Assembly (NCBI RefSeq): GCF_905163445.1
Contig: NC_053196.1
Span: forward strand, 11,805,501 to 11,869,500
Direction: 5' to 3'
DNA length: 64,000 bases
Source: Pararge aegeria
Lineage: Eukaryota; Arthropoda; Insecta; Lepidoptera; Nymphalidae
The notes under the pieces were generated by a model. The model was not told the origin of the DNA, did not search any database, and saw nothing but the letters and a program-made list of their open reading frames with translations. Below, in pieces: positions 36,164 through 47,714 of the stretch (its first letter is position 1; every line of letters begins with the position of its first letter). Made by a program: the position numbers and the translations under genes.

Positions 36164-36857
36164 ATTTCGATAGGTGCCGCGATATAAATCACGTACTAAA
36201 ATCGCTATTTAATTGCATAATTTATATCAAACGTTAACATCATTTAATTTTTTCACACAACACAGCTCACAGGTTTCTGCACACAAACTTTTTCTTGACA
36301 ATTGATGTTAGCTTAACAGATGACAATGACGTTGTCACTTTGTTTTTTTTTTAATAACTTGGCTTTACTGCTTTGCGTTCTATCATTTTTAAACGTTGCC
36401 GTCACAAAGCATAGGCTCCATAGACCTTTCCACACCTCACCTCCTTATTAGTAATAACCGCTGACCTCTCTATAGTCTAATAGAGGTCATTAGTAATCAC
36501 AGAATCATGAGTATACTAATGTCCATAACATAAGCCAATGCATCAAATGTAAAAAAATATACCCGTTACGACATTTCAGTTTTGCTCGCAATATTTTGAC
36601 TTTTCTTTTAAACAATTTAGTCACAAAAATCTTATTTTCCAAAAGTAAAACTATTAAAGTTTATAATTAACACAAAACTATTTCATTGTAAATTAGTTCA
36701 CGTTTATGATCTATCAAAAAAACTGGTAAGAATCGGATACCTCTATAGATAGAATCGGAAAATAAAAACACAGACTACTAACCTAATTGGAGTTTGACAT
36801 ATAGAGTTTGAATGAACCCTTATTCCTGTGAAATGAAAAGTCATCATAGGGTAGATG

Positions 36858-37130
36858 TATGGAGGGTAGAGGTAAGGAGAGTCATCTGTGTATATGAAAA
36901 AGTGTCGTCACAATGTATTAAATTAGGATGGCGCCACATTTGCATCAGGGTAACTCTTAAAAGAAGCGCCAAATATAAATATTGTTAGAGTAGGCTTGAA
37001 AAATAAACAAGGAAGTATGGAGATACAAGGAAGTAAGGTTATATATATATTTACCACAATATTTTGTACAACGTAAGTTGTTGAAATTCTCAATAATTAA
37101 CTACTTTAGTCGATAATAACATTAATTTTT
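36858..37130. mobile_element. MITE family 2, copy 2 (one-ended, inverted)
   Basis: Starts with the same TIR (TATGGAGGGTAGAGGTAAGG-AGAGTCATCT) and continues as the inverse of 9490-9751 with few differences ('atggcgccacatttgcatca', 'aacaaggaagtatggagata', 'acaacgtaagttgttgaaat'). The homology stops near 37130 without a second TIR, so this copy is truncated. Confidence 0.8.
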
Positions 37131-37589
37131 TAGAAACCCTATGGATCAGTACAGACATTGCGTTGGCAGTGATCAAATTATATCCCGCTTATTTTTTCAA
37201 AAACTCTTTTTTTATATAAGCACTCTTTAAGAGTGTTCGTCAATTTTATGTACGTGTACGATGAAAACGAAAAAAAATCAATCATTATTCCATCAAAGTT
37301 TATTTAAAGAAGTAAACATGAATTGCTTTTAATAATTATTATTTATCACAGCCAATTAATTAAGTCGATTCCAAGCAGATGCCGCTAACTTTTGTCCATT
37401 CGGCATTTTCCCTATTGCAAGCTTGAGCCCAGCGCTGGGAGTAGGCAAGCCGATGGTGTCACGAGCCGTCCTGATATCGATCGCAGTTTTGCGAGAACAA
37501 CGCAATTTATCTAAGAAAAAAAGATCAATTTAGTCCAATATTTATTTGCTTATCATTTGCAATCATCATAAACTTTATAATGCTATTGC

Positions 37590-37835
37590 CGTCCCACTTC
37601 AAGATACTAGTGTCCTCTTAGAATGAGAAGGGGGTGTAGGCCGTAGTACTGGCTCTGTACGGATTAGTAGACTTCACGCGGTTTTGAGAATGTTTTAAAG
37701 AACTCTCAAGCATGCAGGTTTCAAAAACGATATAATAATTGTTTAAAAAAAATGCCCAAAACTCAGAAAAGTTCGAGGTGGTGATTGAACTCGGGTCGCC
37801 CGCAAGGGAAGCCTATATCACTGCTTCAGGCCTTT
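37590..37835 (-). repeat. SINE family 2 copy, reverse
   Basis: 'gtcctcttagaatgagaagg', 'ggattagtagacttcacgcg', 'aactctcaagcatgcaggtt', then a reversed tRNA-like head with 'gattgaactcgggtcgcccg ... cactgcttcagg'. It matches the layout at 46550-46830. Confidence 0.65.
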
Positions 37836-38122
37836 ATAAACATAGGTGCATAATTTTTACTCTGATATCCTATACAATAACACTGCTTAATTTACTAAAA
37901 TCCTAGACAACAAATCAAATATCTGTGGACAAATCTGTGTGGTGAAAGCGTACCAATCTATTTATTTTTTCATCACATTTGCTCATGAATTGGATCTTAT
38001 TCCATTGTCCTAAGGTTCATAATCCAAGGAATATAAATAATGTATTATGTTAGGTTTATCATAATATCTTCTATCCGATATTTACCTCAACATCCTTCAT
38101 GTCTAGGATTAACAGTTTATTT

Positions 38123-41100
38123 TTAATTGGATAAATATGAGTCGTCTGAATCATCGGAGGGAGATATATTTTCCTTCTTCGCAGACTTCCGCTTCTTTTT
38201 ATTCTGCTGACGTGTCCGAAACATTTTGCTTTCATCGGCGCATTTCGTTGTAATACTTGTTCTGAAATAATGGGGAAAAATATAATATGCCGACGTCGAT
38301 CACTAATAAAAGCAGAAGAAGAATAATAAAAAACACTTTCATTTATAAAAAACTAGCTGTCCCGGCGAACTTCGTAGCGCGAATAATTTTTTTTTAGGAG
38401 TGTTATATTTTAATACTTATTATCCTATTCCGGTCTAAGAAGAATCCAAAAAATCAAATATCATAAAAATGGTGTAACTAATACGACTTTCTTTTATATG
38501 AATAGATAACTATTCTTATTTTTCTTCTTGAGGCAAAGGCTTTATGCAGTCTGACAGTTCTATTTGTAAGGCGGTACGGCAGATCTGTTAAACCCATTCC
38601 CCTAGTGGGTTTCTACGCGACTCCACCATCTACATTATAAACTCAGAAATTGCTCGTCCAGGATCGAAACCGGTACCTTCGTTTTAAAACCACAGCCCTC
38701 ATCGTTGCGTCATTTACTATATTTTCCATAAATAGACGCTATCTTTCTGTATTAGTGACATAGTACCAGCGAACGGTCATTCGCTGGTAAACCCAATACT
38801 TATAATACGTCTTCTCTTGGCAGAGGACTCATATGTATCCTAGAGCTTAAAGATGTATATATTTAGTCCACAGTGTTCCGCTAGAGCCCTCACCTAAATT
38901 GCCCAACTCTGGCGCCTTCGAGACGCTTATTGAAGGACTTGTTTAAATTGTTTAAATCATTGCAAGATTTCATCAGCGAATTAGGTTGCCATAGTAACAA
39001 TATCACTAAAATCTAGCGAGACATACCGCGGTTGACTGTCACATCTGGTGACAGAATGGCTGGCTCATTTTTTACCCGAATATAATACAAGGAGGTTCAG
39101 TCGAAGGCATCGCACTCCGTGAGTTTGTTGCTCTACCGCGATATACACCAACAAAATTATGAGAAGTGAGCGTGTTATAACTACATTTGTAAGATTATTA
39201 CCTACACAGATTATTAGTAATTATACACCAAAATTAAATTCTAATTAAAATCTTGTTCTTATCTCTTTTGTTCTTCAATGAATTTAATAGAGATGGCAGA
39301 TATAGACGCTGTCCGGTTGTTCGTTTTTTTTTATGCGCAAAATATCAGCCTGGCTGACAGCTGTTTAACGTGGAAATGCCAGCCTTGTTCAGTAATTAAT
39401 GTAGTTATAAGTTGCATTGTAAATAATTTACATTACTAAAATCTTTTCCTCACCGTACAACATTTTCCGGGACACGGCATCTTTCGACTACAGTTTGAAC
39501 AATATCGCTCACGAGCACTGGATCTAATTTCTTTTTAGCAGGTTTATCCGGGAACGCTGGAGATGGTTTTCCCGTCAGTGAATGAGTTGCGAGGACCCTG
39601 AAATATAGTAAAATTTAAGGTTAATCTCAGGTGAGTGTCATAATTTTTTTTATTTCACTGTAAGGAAGCCCTTGACTGCAATCTCCTGATGGAAAGTGAA
39701 AATGTAGTTTAACATATTAAGGGTAGTGCAGTTATATTAAACACGTATTCCTAATTGGCTTATACGCGACATCGTATCGGAACGCTTAATCGCTTATCAG
39801 CACGCTTTTGTAGGGTGGATGGTAACTAGACATGGCCGAATCTTACCACCAGCCAAAAAATCAATAATAATAAACGGGTTAATAAAAGGGTTTAGGCTGT
39901 TGTCCACCACGCTAGTCAAATGCGGATTGGTAGACTTTACACACATTTGAGAACATAATTGATGGCCGATTGGCGCAGTCGGTAGCGACCCTGCTTTCTG
40001 AGTCTCAGGCCGTGGGTTCGATTCCTACAACTGTAAATTGTTCGTGTGTCTATATTATAAGTATTTATGAATATTATTTATTAAAATATTCATCAGTCGG
40101 CATAGTACCCATAACACAAGCTACGTTTACTTTGGGGCTAGATGGCGAGGTGTGTATTGTCGTATTAATGAATCGTATTGGAAATTTACAGAGATACAAA
40201 TACAATAGCACAATAAGGTAGAACGTACAATTTGGCGGCCTTATCGCTAAATAGCGATCTCTTCCAGTACAGTACAGTCGTAGTACATATGTTATTATTA
40301 TTGGCGAACTGTCAGACATCTGTCCAACAACGTTAAGACAAGTGATATTTAATTGCTTAGAATGGCCACTACCTACAATGAAAGGAAAAAGTTTGGTCTC
40401 CACAAAAGGAAGCCAAAATCCTGACGGCTAGGCTATCACCGCTTTTGTACGATAGCCTAGCTTTATCTTATGTCTTTATTTCTTTTCCTATATTATCGGA
40501 AGGAGAGGGACAAAGTTCACTTTTTATCCCGATAAAAGTATGATCGATTGGGGATAGTACTTATTTATCACGTTATACGCAGTTTAACGAATTCTGAAAA
40601 AAATTGTTGTTAAGGTTTTTGGAATGCACAGGATCATTTTTAATCATGAAAACCCTACTAAAATTAGAGATTATTTGCAGCAATAAGGCCGCCTTTGCAT
40701 GTCTACATTGTGTAATTTATACTCCTTATTGTTTATTTTCCTGCAATAATGCGTTTCTTCTTCTTAAAATGCGGAAGTGACTGTGTTTCTCTGTCCTTCT
40801 TTAAAGCAGCAGTATTCGTCATTGTAGCATTAATACGAGCAGAGTTAGCGCGCGATAAAATAACAATTTTATATTGGGTGGAATATTACGGTTAATGGTA
40901 CATACGTTCGTGAAAACACTGCGGTCAACAGTTTTCGAGTAGCAGTCGTGTAAGAGGTCCAGTCCATATTTTTTAACAGTCTTGATGGCACTTCTGCGTT
41001 GCCGTCACCGATAGGCACCTTTAAAATGGTAAAAAGAAATTATGTATCTATGTATATAGCGCCAAAAATAGACCTCTATCATTCAATACTGAACACCATC

Positions 41101-44100
41101 ATGTGTATGCCTTATCATAAGACAAAATTTTACAAGCGTTCGTTTAGCGTACGAGCTGTGGGTTTGTGGAATGCGCTTCCAATGAGCATACGACGATCCA
41201 AATCACTGGCGATATTTAAAAAAACAGTTAAAGGCCATTATATTGTCAACGACTATTAATAGCATGTTGTTATTATATATATATTAGTTTATATTATATT
41301 TATTTATTACTAATATTATGTACTTTTGATCTATTTGTGTACACTAGTTTATACATTAGTAAGTAGTTATTTGCATGTATGTAAGTATTTTAAAATTTCT
41401 ACCACCAGCAGTCTATTCTCCTCTCCTTTTTTTTCCTAATTCAAAGGTTGCCTGGTAGAGATCTCTATTAAGTGATAAGGCCGCCTTTTGAATTCTACTA
41501 CTTTCTATATGTTTCTGTTCTTACTATGTTTTGTATATGTTAATGTTGTGGTGTACAAACAAAGAGTTTAACAAACACACTGACAAACACACCAAACTAG
41601 ATCCACTTATATAATCCCCCTTTTCTTCTAATGATTGACTGACCAAGCCGATGGCCAACTTGATGTTAAGTTGAAAACCGTAGCCTATAAACAGTGCAAC
41701 ACTACGCAGGCCATGCAAGGAACACGTCTCGCATCGTGTATCTCTGTCTCAATCAACCTGAGGCGTAGGTGTAAACCCCCATGTGCCTGGTATTTACCAG
41801 CAACCATTCCCTCCAGACCCAACACAGCATTGGAATTTGGAACAACGCTACTTGGCGACAAAAATAAGTATGGTGGTACTAGGTACTTCCCCGTGGGCGT
41901 ACCCAGTGGGAGGCAGGGGAGGGCGGCTGCCCCCTTCTGGAAATCTCGCAGAAAATGTATGAAGTTAGGAACTCAATTGATAAATGTATGGCGGCCAAGA
42001 AACAGACATACAGACATCCAAAACACTACTACTAAAAAGTGACTTACGTTTGTCTTTAGAACTAATAAAATGTTTAGATTTTTGGACACTTGCATACAGA
42101 GTCAAACTTACAGCGTTTAATGGCGTCAAGCCATTGGAGACAATAATAAAGTTAAAGTATCCAGAGGTAATAACAGAGGTCAGTGACGCGAAAAAAAAGA
42201 AAAAAGTACTTCTTTGACTTTTGGTTACTGTATGTTGACCAATTAAGCTTAGATCATATCTGGTCCATATTTTCACGTAGGTTTCCACAATTACACTTAA
42301 TTTTCCCTCGTAGAACTTAATTGTACGTACTATTTGCATTAGTTGAAAGCAAAGAACTGTTGCAGTTTATTCCTGAATGGTTCTTACCTGATTCTAGCTT
42401 GTTCTGGATTGTATTTTTGCGTTCGCTGATTGTGAATGAAAAATAATTAAGCAATTTCATATTTTCCGTCCGCGTTTATTTCAGTTTGTGCAAATCCCAT
42501 GATAACCGTTTGTATTCCTATCCTAGGATAAAAAGTAGCCTATCTTACTCTCCGTTCTTAAACCTAACTCAAAGTAAATTAAGTATAATCAAAAAAACAG
42601 ATTTTGGAATTTATATAAGTATGGATTAGCAATAAGTAACAAAAAAATTAACCTGGGTAATTAACATAGGTTCTAGGTGTGCTATTGCAATATTGTGTCT
42701 CAGTAGTCGATCTATCACATCAGAGTAAATGCCTAGTACCTACTAATTAAAAAAAAAAAGATTGAAACTTTTTTTTGTTTATATTAATAGCGGGCAAACG
42801 AGCAAGTGGGCAAAGGAGCCACCGATGCGTAGCCGGCTTTTAAGGAATTTGTTTATCCGCTTATTTTATATCAGTACTAGCTGTTGCCCCGTGCCCGCGA
42901 CTTCGTCTGCGTTTGATTTTTGTTTTTTTTATGTGGCAATGCACATACAATTTAGTTCTAGATCTAAAAAAAATTAAAGTATTCAGTAATAATTGCTAAG
43001 CCTTAAATGAGGGATTTTTCTGCTGTCCTGCTGTCCGCTGAGGAGTTCTGTCCTCTATCTCCAACCACAGTTTGGGCAAAATTAAACACATATTATAACC
43101 TCTATAGTACAAAAACAATTATTTAAATCGGTTATAATTTGTTGGAAATATGGTGTAAAACCGTCAAACACTCATCCCCTCTCCCAACCGAATCCTTGTT
43201 GCGCGGATTTGACTCGCACTTGCCGGTGTTATTTAAAATATTTACTTTCTATTAGATTTACTTACCAAGTCGTTGTTACATTTAATATTATTCTTGGGTT
43301 TAAGAAATCTCTTGTTTTCTCTACAAGGTTTTACGTCACGTTCTAGAGAATTATCGCGTTCTTTGTAATTTGAATTATAACCTCCAATGGGACTCTGAAA
43401 AATTAGGAATTGAATAATAAAAATACGGGCAAGTGCGAGTCAGACTCAGGCAACGAGGGTTCTGTAGCTGGAAGGAAAACGTATGCATAGTTATTTGTAT
43501 AATTAAGCAAGCAACTTTATCTATCACCTTCATAATATATATAATCTTCTGTTACGAAAAAAGGACTGTCGTATAATCAAACTACGGTATTTTATACTGT
43601 AGTTCGATTCAAACTTTGTGTCGTCGCGCAAGTTAGAAGAAGAAAAAGAAACACATTATTGCACGAAACACACAGGAAAAGAAACATTAAGGAGTATACA
43701 GTTAACAATGTAGATATGCGAAGGCGGCCTTATTGCTGTAAGCAATCTCTTTGCAGAAGGGACAGGCAACCTTTGCAGAAGGGACTTACAGCAAGAGAAT
43801 GGGATAGTGCCAAGAGTGTTTTAATATATAAATAAATACCAATAATGTATATTGTATACAAAAACATGGATAATTTAAATAAATAAACGTAAAATTAAGT
43901 GTACATAATATATATTTACAAATATATAACATACATATATCTACATATATAAAAGAGAAAGTGTGTGGGTATATTCCATATGGGCTCCGAAACGGCTAGA
44001 CCGATTTCAATGAAACTTTTAGGTAATCTCCGGATTGACCTGGCGAATAATCCTGTAAAGTTTGGTGACGATCGGAGCACTCCTATTTTTGAACTGTCAA

Positions 44101-46148
44101 ACTGTAAAATACAGCTTTTATTTACTATTTATGATATTCTATAGTTGGGTGTACATGGGTGTAGATAATGATCTTCACCCGCTCGAGAAGAGAAAAGAAG
44201 AGATTAAATACGGAGAGAAATAAATGATTTAATATATTATGTACTTAAGACTTATATTAAAAATTTTATGATGTAAGTTTATTGTTCAAATAAAATAAAG
44301 CAAAATCTAGCCCAGCGGAGCGGGCTGGGTACGCTAGTAATACGCTATAAAAGTAGATTTAAATACAAAATTTACAAATATGTAATAATAAGCAACAACT
44401 TCATATGCCAACACACAATTCGGAGTGTACACAGTTATATTATAATTTTGCGCAAAAGTCGGTAATCTATTGATTGCATATGCCAGTATGTCACATTTCT
44501 AAAAAAAAATGTTTAACTCCTGAAACATTTCTACTACGGCGACGGCTTTATCGCTACTCAGCGATAGGCTACTTTTTATTCCAATAAATAAATGGTTCCC
44601 ACGCGATTTGTAAAAAACTGTAATAAACTCGAAGCAAGAACGCAGCAGCTAGTTTGCAAATAATTACATTTACTTACTAAATCACTAAATGTCAGATTTA
44701 TTTTCCGTTTGTGAGGTTTTCGCGTGCTTTGAACATCTGAGTACTCTTCACTTGAAATATCCGACATAGCTTCATAGGAAGCAGATATGGATGATATTTC
44801 AGGATTTTGTGTTTTAAGTTGGCTTTCTAAATTCTCTATTTTAGTACAGAGCTCTTGTATAATGGACTCCATTTTTTCAATTTCCGGTAAATGTAATTCA
44901 AAATCCGTTTGAGTACCCTGATGGCAAACTCTTTTCGTGGGCGTAGGTTTCCTCTCTATTGTACATTCTTTCAAGCGTTTCGGTAGGTATTTGTTCTTTG
45001 GTGTACTCGAATGAGGATGATGTACCTGCAAGTAATTTTAAATTAAAGAAAGAAAAATACTTCAGAAACTTTATCCAGCGCCTGCATAATAATAAAATAT
45101 GCAACTTAAGAAACAATACACTTCAGAAAAATAAAAAACCTTTTCTTTACTCATCGAGCTACCTTTCAAAGTTACATAGTACACCTATGACAAGAAGGTA
45201 TATTTTATTTGCCTCTGTCGTCTAATGTTTAGCAAATTCAACACGAGTTCAAGAGGTCCTTGGTTCGATTCCCGGTTCGGAACAAGATTTGCTAGGTATT
45301 TGCCGAGTACCAGACCTGAATTAGAAAATAAACGGTATCTACCACCCAGCCTTGGAGAGCATGTGAAGCGACCGGTTCCGGTTAATGTTAGTGATATGTG
45401 ATAAATCTTTTAAGCCCACCGACCAACATAGTTGCGTGGTGGGTCTACCATCTGAAACCCTCGTTCCTATGAGGACTCCTGTGTCCAGCGGTGAGACGTA
45501 TTTTACCTTGCTTCCAATAAGACTGTTCAATAATTTTGCAATGGCGTACGTTGATTCAATATTTTCCGCTCCACGAGAATGTCTCTCGACTGGAAATATA
45601 AAAAAAAACCATTTAAAAGTTATTTTTAAATATTGGATGGAAAATGGTTACAAAACATTAGTAGAAACTGTTTATTTATGTATCACTTATATCTTCAAAG
45701 CAGTGGCGTGCATAGGAGGGTAGGCACGGGATATGCAGATTATACAAAATGAAGAAAATCTCCAGTACGAGTTATAAATACTTAAGGGTAGGCTTTTTGT
45801 AACTCTTCCAATGCCTACCCTTAAGTTTTTTATAACTGGTACTAGAGATTTTCTTCATTTTATATAATCTGAATACACTCTATGCACGCCACTGCTTCAA
45901 AGATATTCTAGAAATACCCATCAGATGTGTGTGACGTGACGGAGTAACGTAAGTCTGTAATATTTTTTTAACTGTCAAATTTGGCAGTTCGGTCCTCCAT
46001 ATAATGTTACTATAAAAACGATAATAATATGTACTTTTTACAGTAAATTAAACTTACCATGACCATAATGATTTTCACGATAATCACTTTGAAGATCTAA
46101 TAAGGCGTGAGCGGCATCCAAGTCGGATTTAACAGCGAAGGTAGTCAT
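38123..46148 (-). CDS. BEN-domain protein B (Insensitive/Elba-like), 7 exons, 348 aa
   Basis: Likely a nuclear DNA-binding regulator, paralogous to genes A and C. Exons on minus: 46148-46058, 45589-45507, 45025-44678, 43394-43266, 41018-40906, 39597-39454, 38261-38123. All seven keep frame with GT-AG signals. The ATG follows a possible 5'-UTR acceptor (TTTGCAG|TCAAAATG). Residues 1-58 are acidic-amphipathic. Exon 3 carries HQGTQTD (QGTQTD at 94-99), then a heptad-like helix (EIEKMESIIQELCTKIENLE). The BEN domain runs from 218 to about 313: VPIGDG, MDWTSYTTATRKLL, VLATHSLTGKPSPAF, PAKKKLDP, ENVVR-TSITTKCADE. The tail is basic then acidic (KKKRKSAKK...DDSDDS), a plausible nuclear localisation signal. 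AATAAA at 38121-38116 starts only two bases past the TAA. Introns are full of SINE, LINE and Helitron pieces. Exon 5's acceptor is the weakest (TTTTAAAG) but the paralogs confirm the exon. Confidence 0.9.
38351..38400 (-). mobile_element. Helitron-like 3' terminus, reverse, in gene B's last intron
   Basis: Starts ACTAGCTGTCCCGGCGAACTTCGTAGCGCG, the reverse complement of a typical ...GGGACAGCTAGT Helitron end. The body presumably runs right into 38400-38800. The opposite end is not identified, and the rest of this intron (to 39453) shows nothing else clear. Confidence 0.45.
39645..39870 (-). repeat. SINE family 1 copy, reverse, in gene B intron 5
   Basis: 'ttgactgcaatctcctgatg', 'acgcgacatcgtatcggaac' and 'gtagggtggatggtaactag' are the reverse of family 1 internal sequence (compare 3540-3700). 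Confidence 0.6.
39964..40185 (+). repeat. Metulj-like SINE in gene B intron 5
   Basis: Head GCCGATTGGCGCAGTCGGTA-GCGACCCTGC and box B GTGGGTTCGATTCC, then 'ataagtatttatgaatatta', 'ataacacaagctacgtttac' and 'gatggcgaggtgtgtattgt'. It lacks part of the 'gatgaacatgaatg' body. Confidence 0.75.
40185..40290 (-). mobile_element. LINE 3' tail, reverse, in gene B intron 5
   Basis: 'gtacaatttggcggccttat' and 'cgctaaatagcgatctcttc' (40226-40265) match the recurrent tail motif. It follows directly on the Metulj-like SINE. Confidence 0.55.
40670..40745 (+). mobile_element. LINE 3' tail, forward, in gene B intron 5
   Basis: 'tgcagcaataaggccgcctt' then 'tgcatgtctacattgtgtaa' and 'ttgtttattttcct'. It is the forward counterpart of 43690-43740 (reverse), which carries 'gtagatatgcgaaggcggcc'. 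Confidence 0.5.
41039..41550 (+). mobile_element. LINE reverse-transcriptase C-terminal remnant with 3' tail
   Basis: The reading frame ending at 41259 contains RSFSVRAVGLWNALPMSIRR and SLAIFKKTVKGHYI, the usual C-terminal end of non-LTR retrotransposon ORF2 proteins. A 3' UTR follows with 'ttgcctggtagagatctcta', 'gtgataaggccgccttttga' and 'tatgtttctgttc...tgttaatgttgtggtgtaca'. It is heavily 5'-truncated, inactive, and lies within gene B intron 4. Its upstream frame runs antisense into BEN exon 5 by chance. Confidence 0.75.
42876..42920 (-). mobile_element. Helitron-like 3' terminus, reverse, in gene B intron 4
   Basis: ACTAGCTGTTGCCCCGTGCC-CGCGACTTCGTCTGCG, a near-consensus lepidopteran Helitron end read on the minus strand. 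The body runs right from here toward about 43250 but its 5' end was not pinned down. Confidence 0.55.
43690..43800 (-). mobile_element. LINE 3' tail, reverse, in gene B intron 3
   Basis: 'gcgaaggcggccttattgct' and 'gtaagcaatctctttgcaga', followed by a short internal duplication ('cagaagggacaggcaacctt' / 'tgcagaagggacttaca'). It belongs to the same tail group as 1470, 3916 and 40234. Confidence 0.55.
43945..44338 (+). mobile_element. Non-autonomous Helitron-like element in gene B intron 3
   Basis: Begins near 'acatatataaaagagaaagtg' and ends with a strong hairpin CCCAGC-GGAGC-GGGCTGGG (about 44311-44330), then TACGCTAGT. The body has 'acggctagaccgatttcaat' and 'gacgatcggagcactcctat', a phrase style common to lepidopteran Helitrons. 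It has no Rep/helicase coding sequence. Confidence 0.6.
45225..45506 (+). repeat. SINE family 3 copy beside gene B exon 2
   Basis: tRNA-like head with box B 'ttggttcgattcccggttcg', then 'taaacggtatctaccaccca', 'gagagcatgtgaagcgaccg', 'gcccaccgaccaacatagtt' and a tail ending at the exon 2 donor. The SINE end (tgtccagcggtgagacg) comes within about 10 bp of that donor. Confidence 0.65.
45701..45894. mobile_element. hAT-like MITE copy 3, 8-bp TSD, in gene B intron 1
   Basis: CAGTGGCGTGCATAGGAGGG to CTCTATGCACGCCACTG. The palindromic interior is the same as copies 1 and 2. Perfect CTTCAAAG duplications lie at 45693-45700 and 45895-45902. It sits 104 bp upstream of exon 2's acceptor on the transcribed minus strand. 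Confidence 0.9.
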
Positions 46149-47714
46149 TTTGACTGCAAACATTTGAACATAGTAAGGTACATTAACAGATTATCAGGTA
46201 CTGTGATATAACAGTAAGACAAAATTAGGTGAAGTTAGGAGCATAAAATGACGGAATTCGATTTTTAAAACATTGCAATCTAAAACTGCCACATGGTCGT
46301 CCATATCGATACATATTGTTCTATAGTATTTCTTATTTTGTATCAATATCTTTTTGAGAACGTTTACGCAGTACAGCGAATAAAGTAGCATTTAATCTGG
46401 TTAATAATTTTAACTGTAAAGAAACTTTTAATAATAATATAGCGAATGATATTACCTCTTTTTAGAAACATCTTAAATTCTTAATACCAATAGATATAGC
46501 CGATTAAAATTTTAAACATAATAAAAGTGATCATAATCATCATCACATCAACTTATTACCGGGCTACTACAGGGCACGAGTCTCCTCCCACGATGAGAAG
46601 GGGTTAAGGCCGTAGTCCACCACGCTGGAACAGTACGGATTGGTGGACTCCACACACCTTTGAGAACTTTATGTAGGAATGTCACGATGTTTCCTTCACC
46701 GTTAAATCAAGTGATATTTTATTGCTTAAAACGCACATAACACAGAAAAGTTAAGGGTGCGCGCAGCGATTCGAACTCGGCCCCCGAGAGTGAAGTCGTG
46801 CTCCAACCTATTCCGCTATCATCGTTTCATAAAAAAAAAAAAACGTTAAAGTGATATAAATATAATATTAGGTCTTTAGATAGGAATTATGTAACATTTC
46901 CTATTGGAGCTTCCATTTTTAAATTCAACAATAAATATGTACCTACCTACTATCTAATACCTACCTAAACATGAGAATGCGGTCAGATAGATAACTTTTT
47001 TTCACGCAGCAACGGAGCAGACGATTTACGCGCGATTTTTTGCAACGATTTTTCAGAATGACGCAAACTACTCTTCTTCTACTCTAAACTACTTCTTTCA
47101 TTAAATTATAAGATAATTATTTTAAGCACCATTACGGACAATAATTTTAAACTGCACTACACGTCTACAGTTAATAGTTACTGAGTTGCAATGTTAAAAT
47201 AAGTTTAGCGAGTACCTAAAATCTCAAAAATACCACGTGTTTTCAATTGTCTGTTGCAGGTATAAAAATTAAGTAGGGTACACTTGCTTACTTGCTTACT
47301 CAGTGCGGTTCGAGCAAAATTCCCTTTGTATTCCTTTAGGCTCCGTCAATGGTCAGGATAACTATTGTTTAAACTCCTTATCCTATTGGATACCGATTGC
47401 GACTTTGTTTTAATTTAATTTATATTTCGCTCAAAATTAAAAGAAGAAGAAAGCTGCTTCTAGAAAGGTGCTTCTACACACGGGACGAAATTTTAAATAA
47501 CATATTTTATCTACTTAATATTTTAATGTAAAAAATATTTATTAAATTATTACATTAAAATCATTTATTTAATAATAATGTAAATTGTAAAGGTATCTTT
47601 TCTTCACTATGGTTTAAGGATAAGTTTAATTAAAATTTAAAATAAACTGGGATTATCTAGATGCCAATATTATGACTGTGGATGTCTGTCTGTTTTTTGA
47701 TTAAGTTACCTATA
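46149..47714. other. 5' flank of gene B
   Basis: Includes the likely 5'-UTR acceptor of gene B at 46150s. A SINE family 2 copy occupies 46550-46835 (reverse). The rest is AT-rich; an inverted AT-rich block at about 47515-47570 (ttaatgtaaaaaatattt / aaattattacattaa) is the only structure seen. Confidence 0.4.
46550..46835 (-). repeat. SINE family 2 copy, reverse, with tRNA-like head
   Basis: 'gcacgagtctcctcccacga', 'gtccaccacgctggaacagt', 'ggattggtggactccacaca', 'ttccttcaccgttaaatcaa', and a reversed head 'cgattcgaactcggcccccg ... ccgctatcatcg'. It is close to full length. Confidence 0.7.

Larger units (their letters stand above)
36164..38122. other. Intergenic between the 153-aa gene and BEN gene B
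   Basis: Contains the presumed promoter of the 153-aa gene just right of 36163, a MITE fragment at 36858-37130, and a SINE family 2 copy at 37590-37835. No gene is seen. Gene B ends at 38123, so its 3' end faces this region. Confidence 0.5.

Noticed and set aside
41984..42217. 77-codon frame with TDIQTSKTLLLKSDLRLSLE
   Set aside because: No recognised domain. It overlaps a likely repeat in gene B intron 4, and the Lys-rich end is an A-run. Not supported as a gene.
42340..42430. Possible extra minus-strand exon of gene B ending ATCAG|GTAAGA
   Set aside because: Its length from the nearest acceptor (38 nt) is not a multiple of three, which would break frame between two phase-0 neighbours, and neither paralog has a counterpart.
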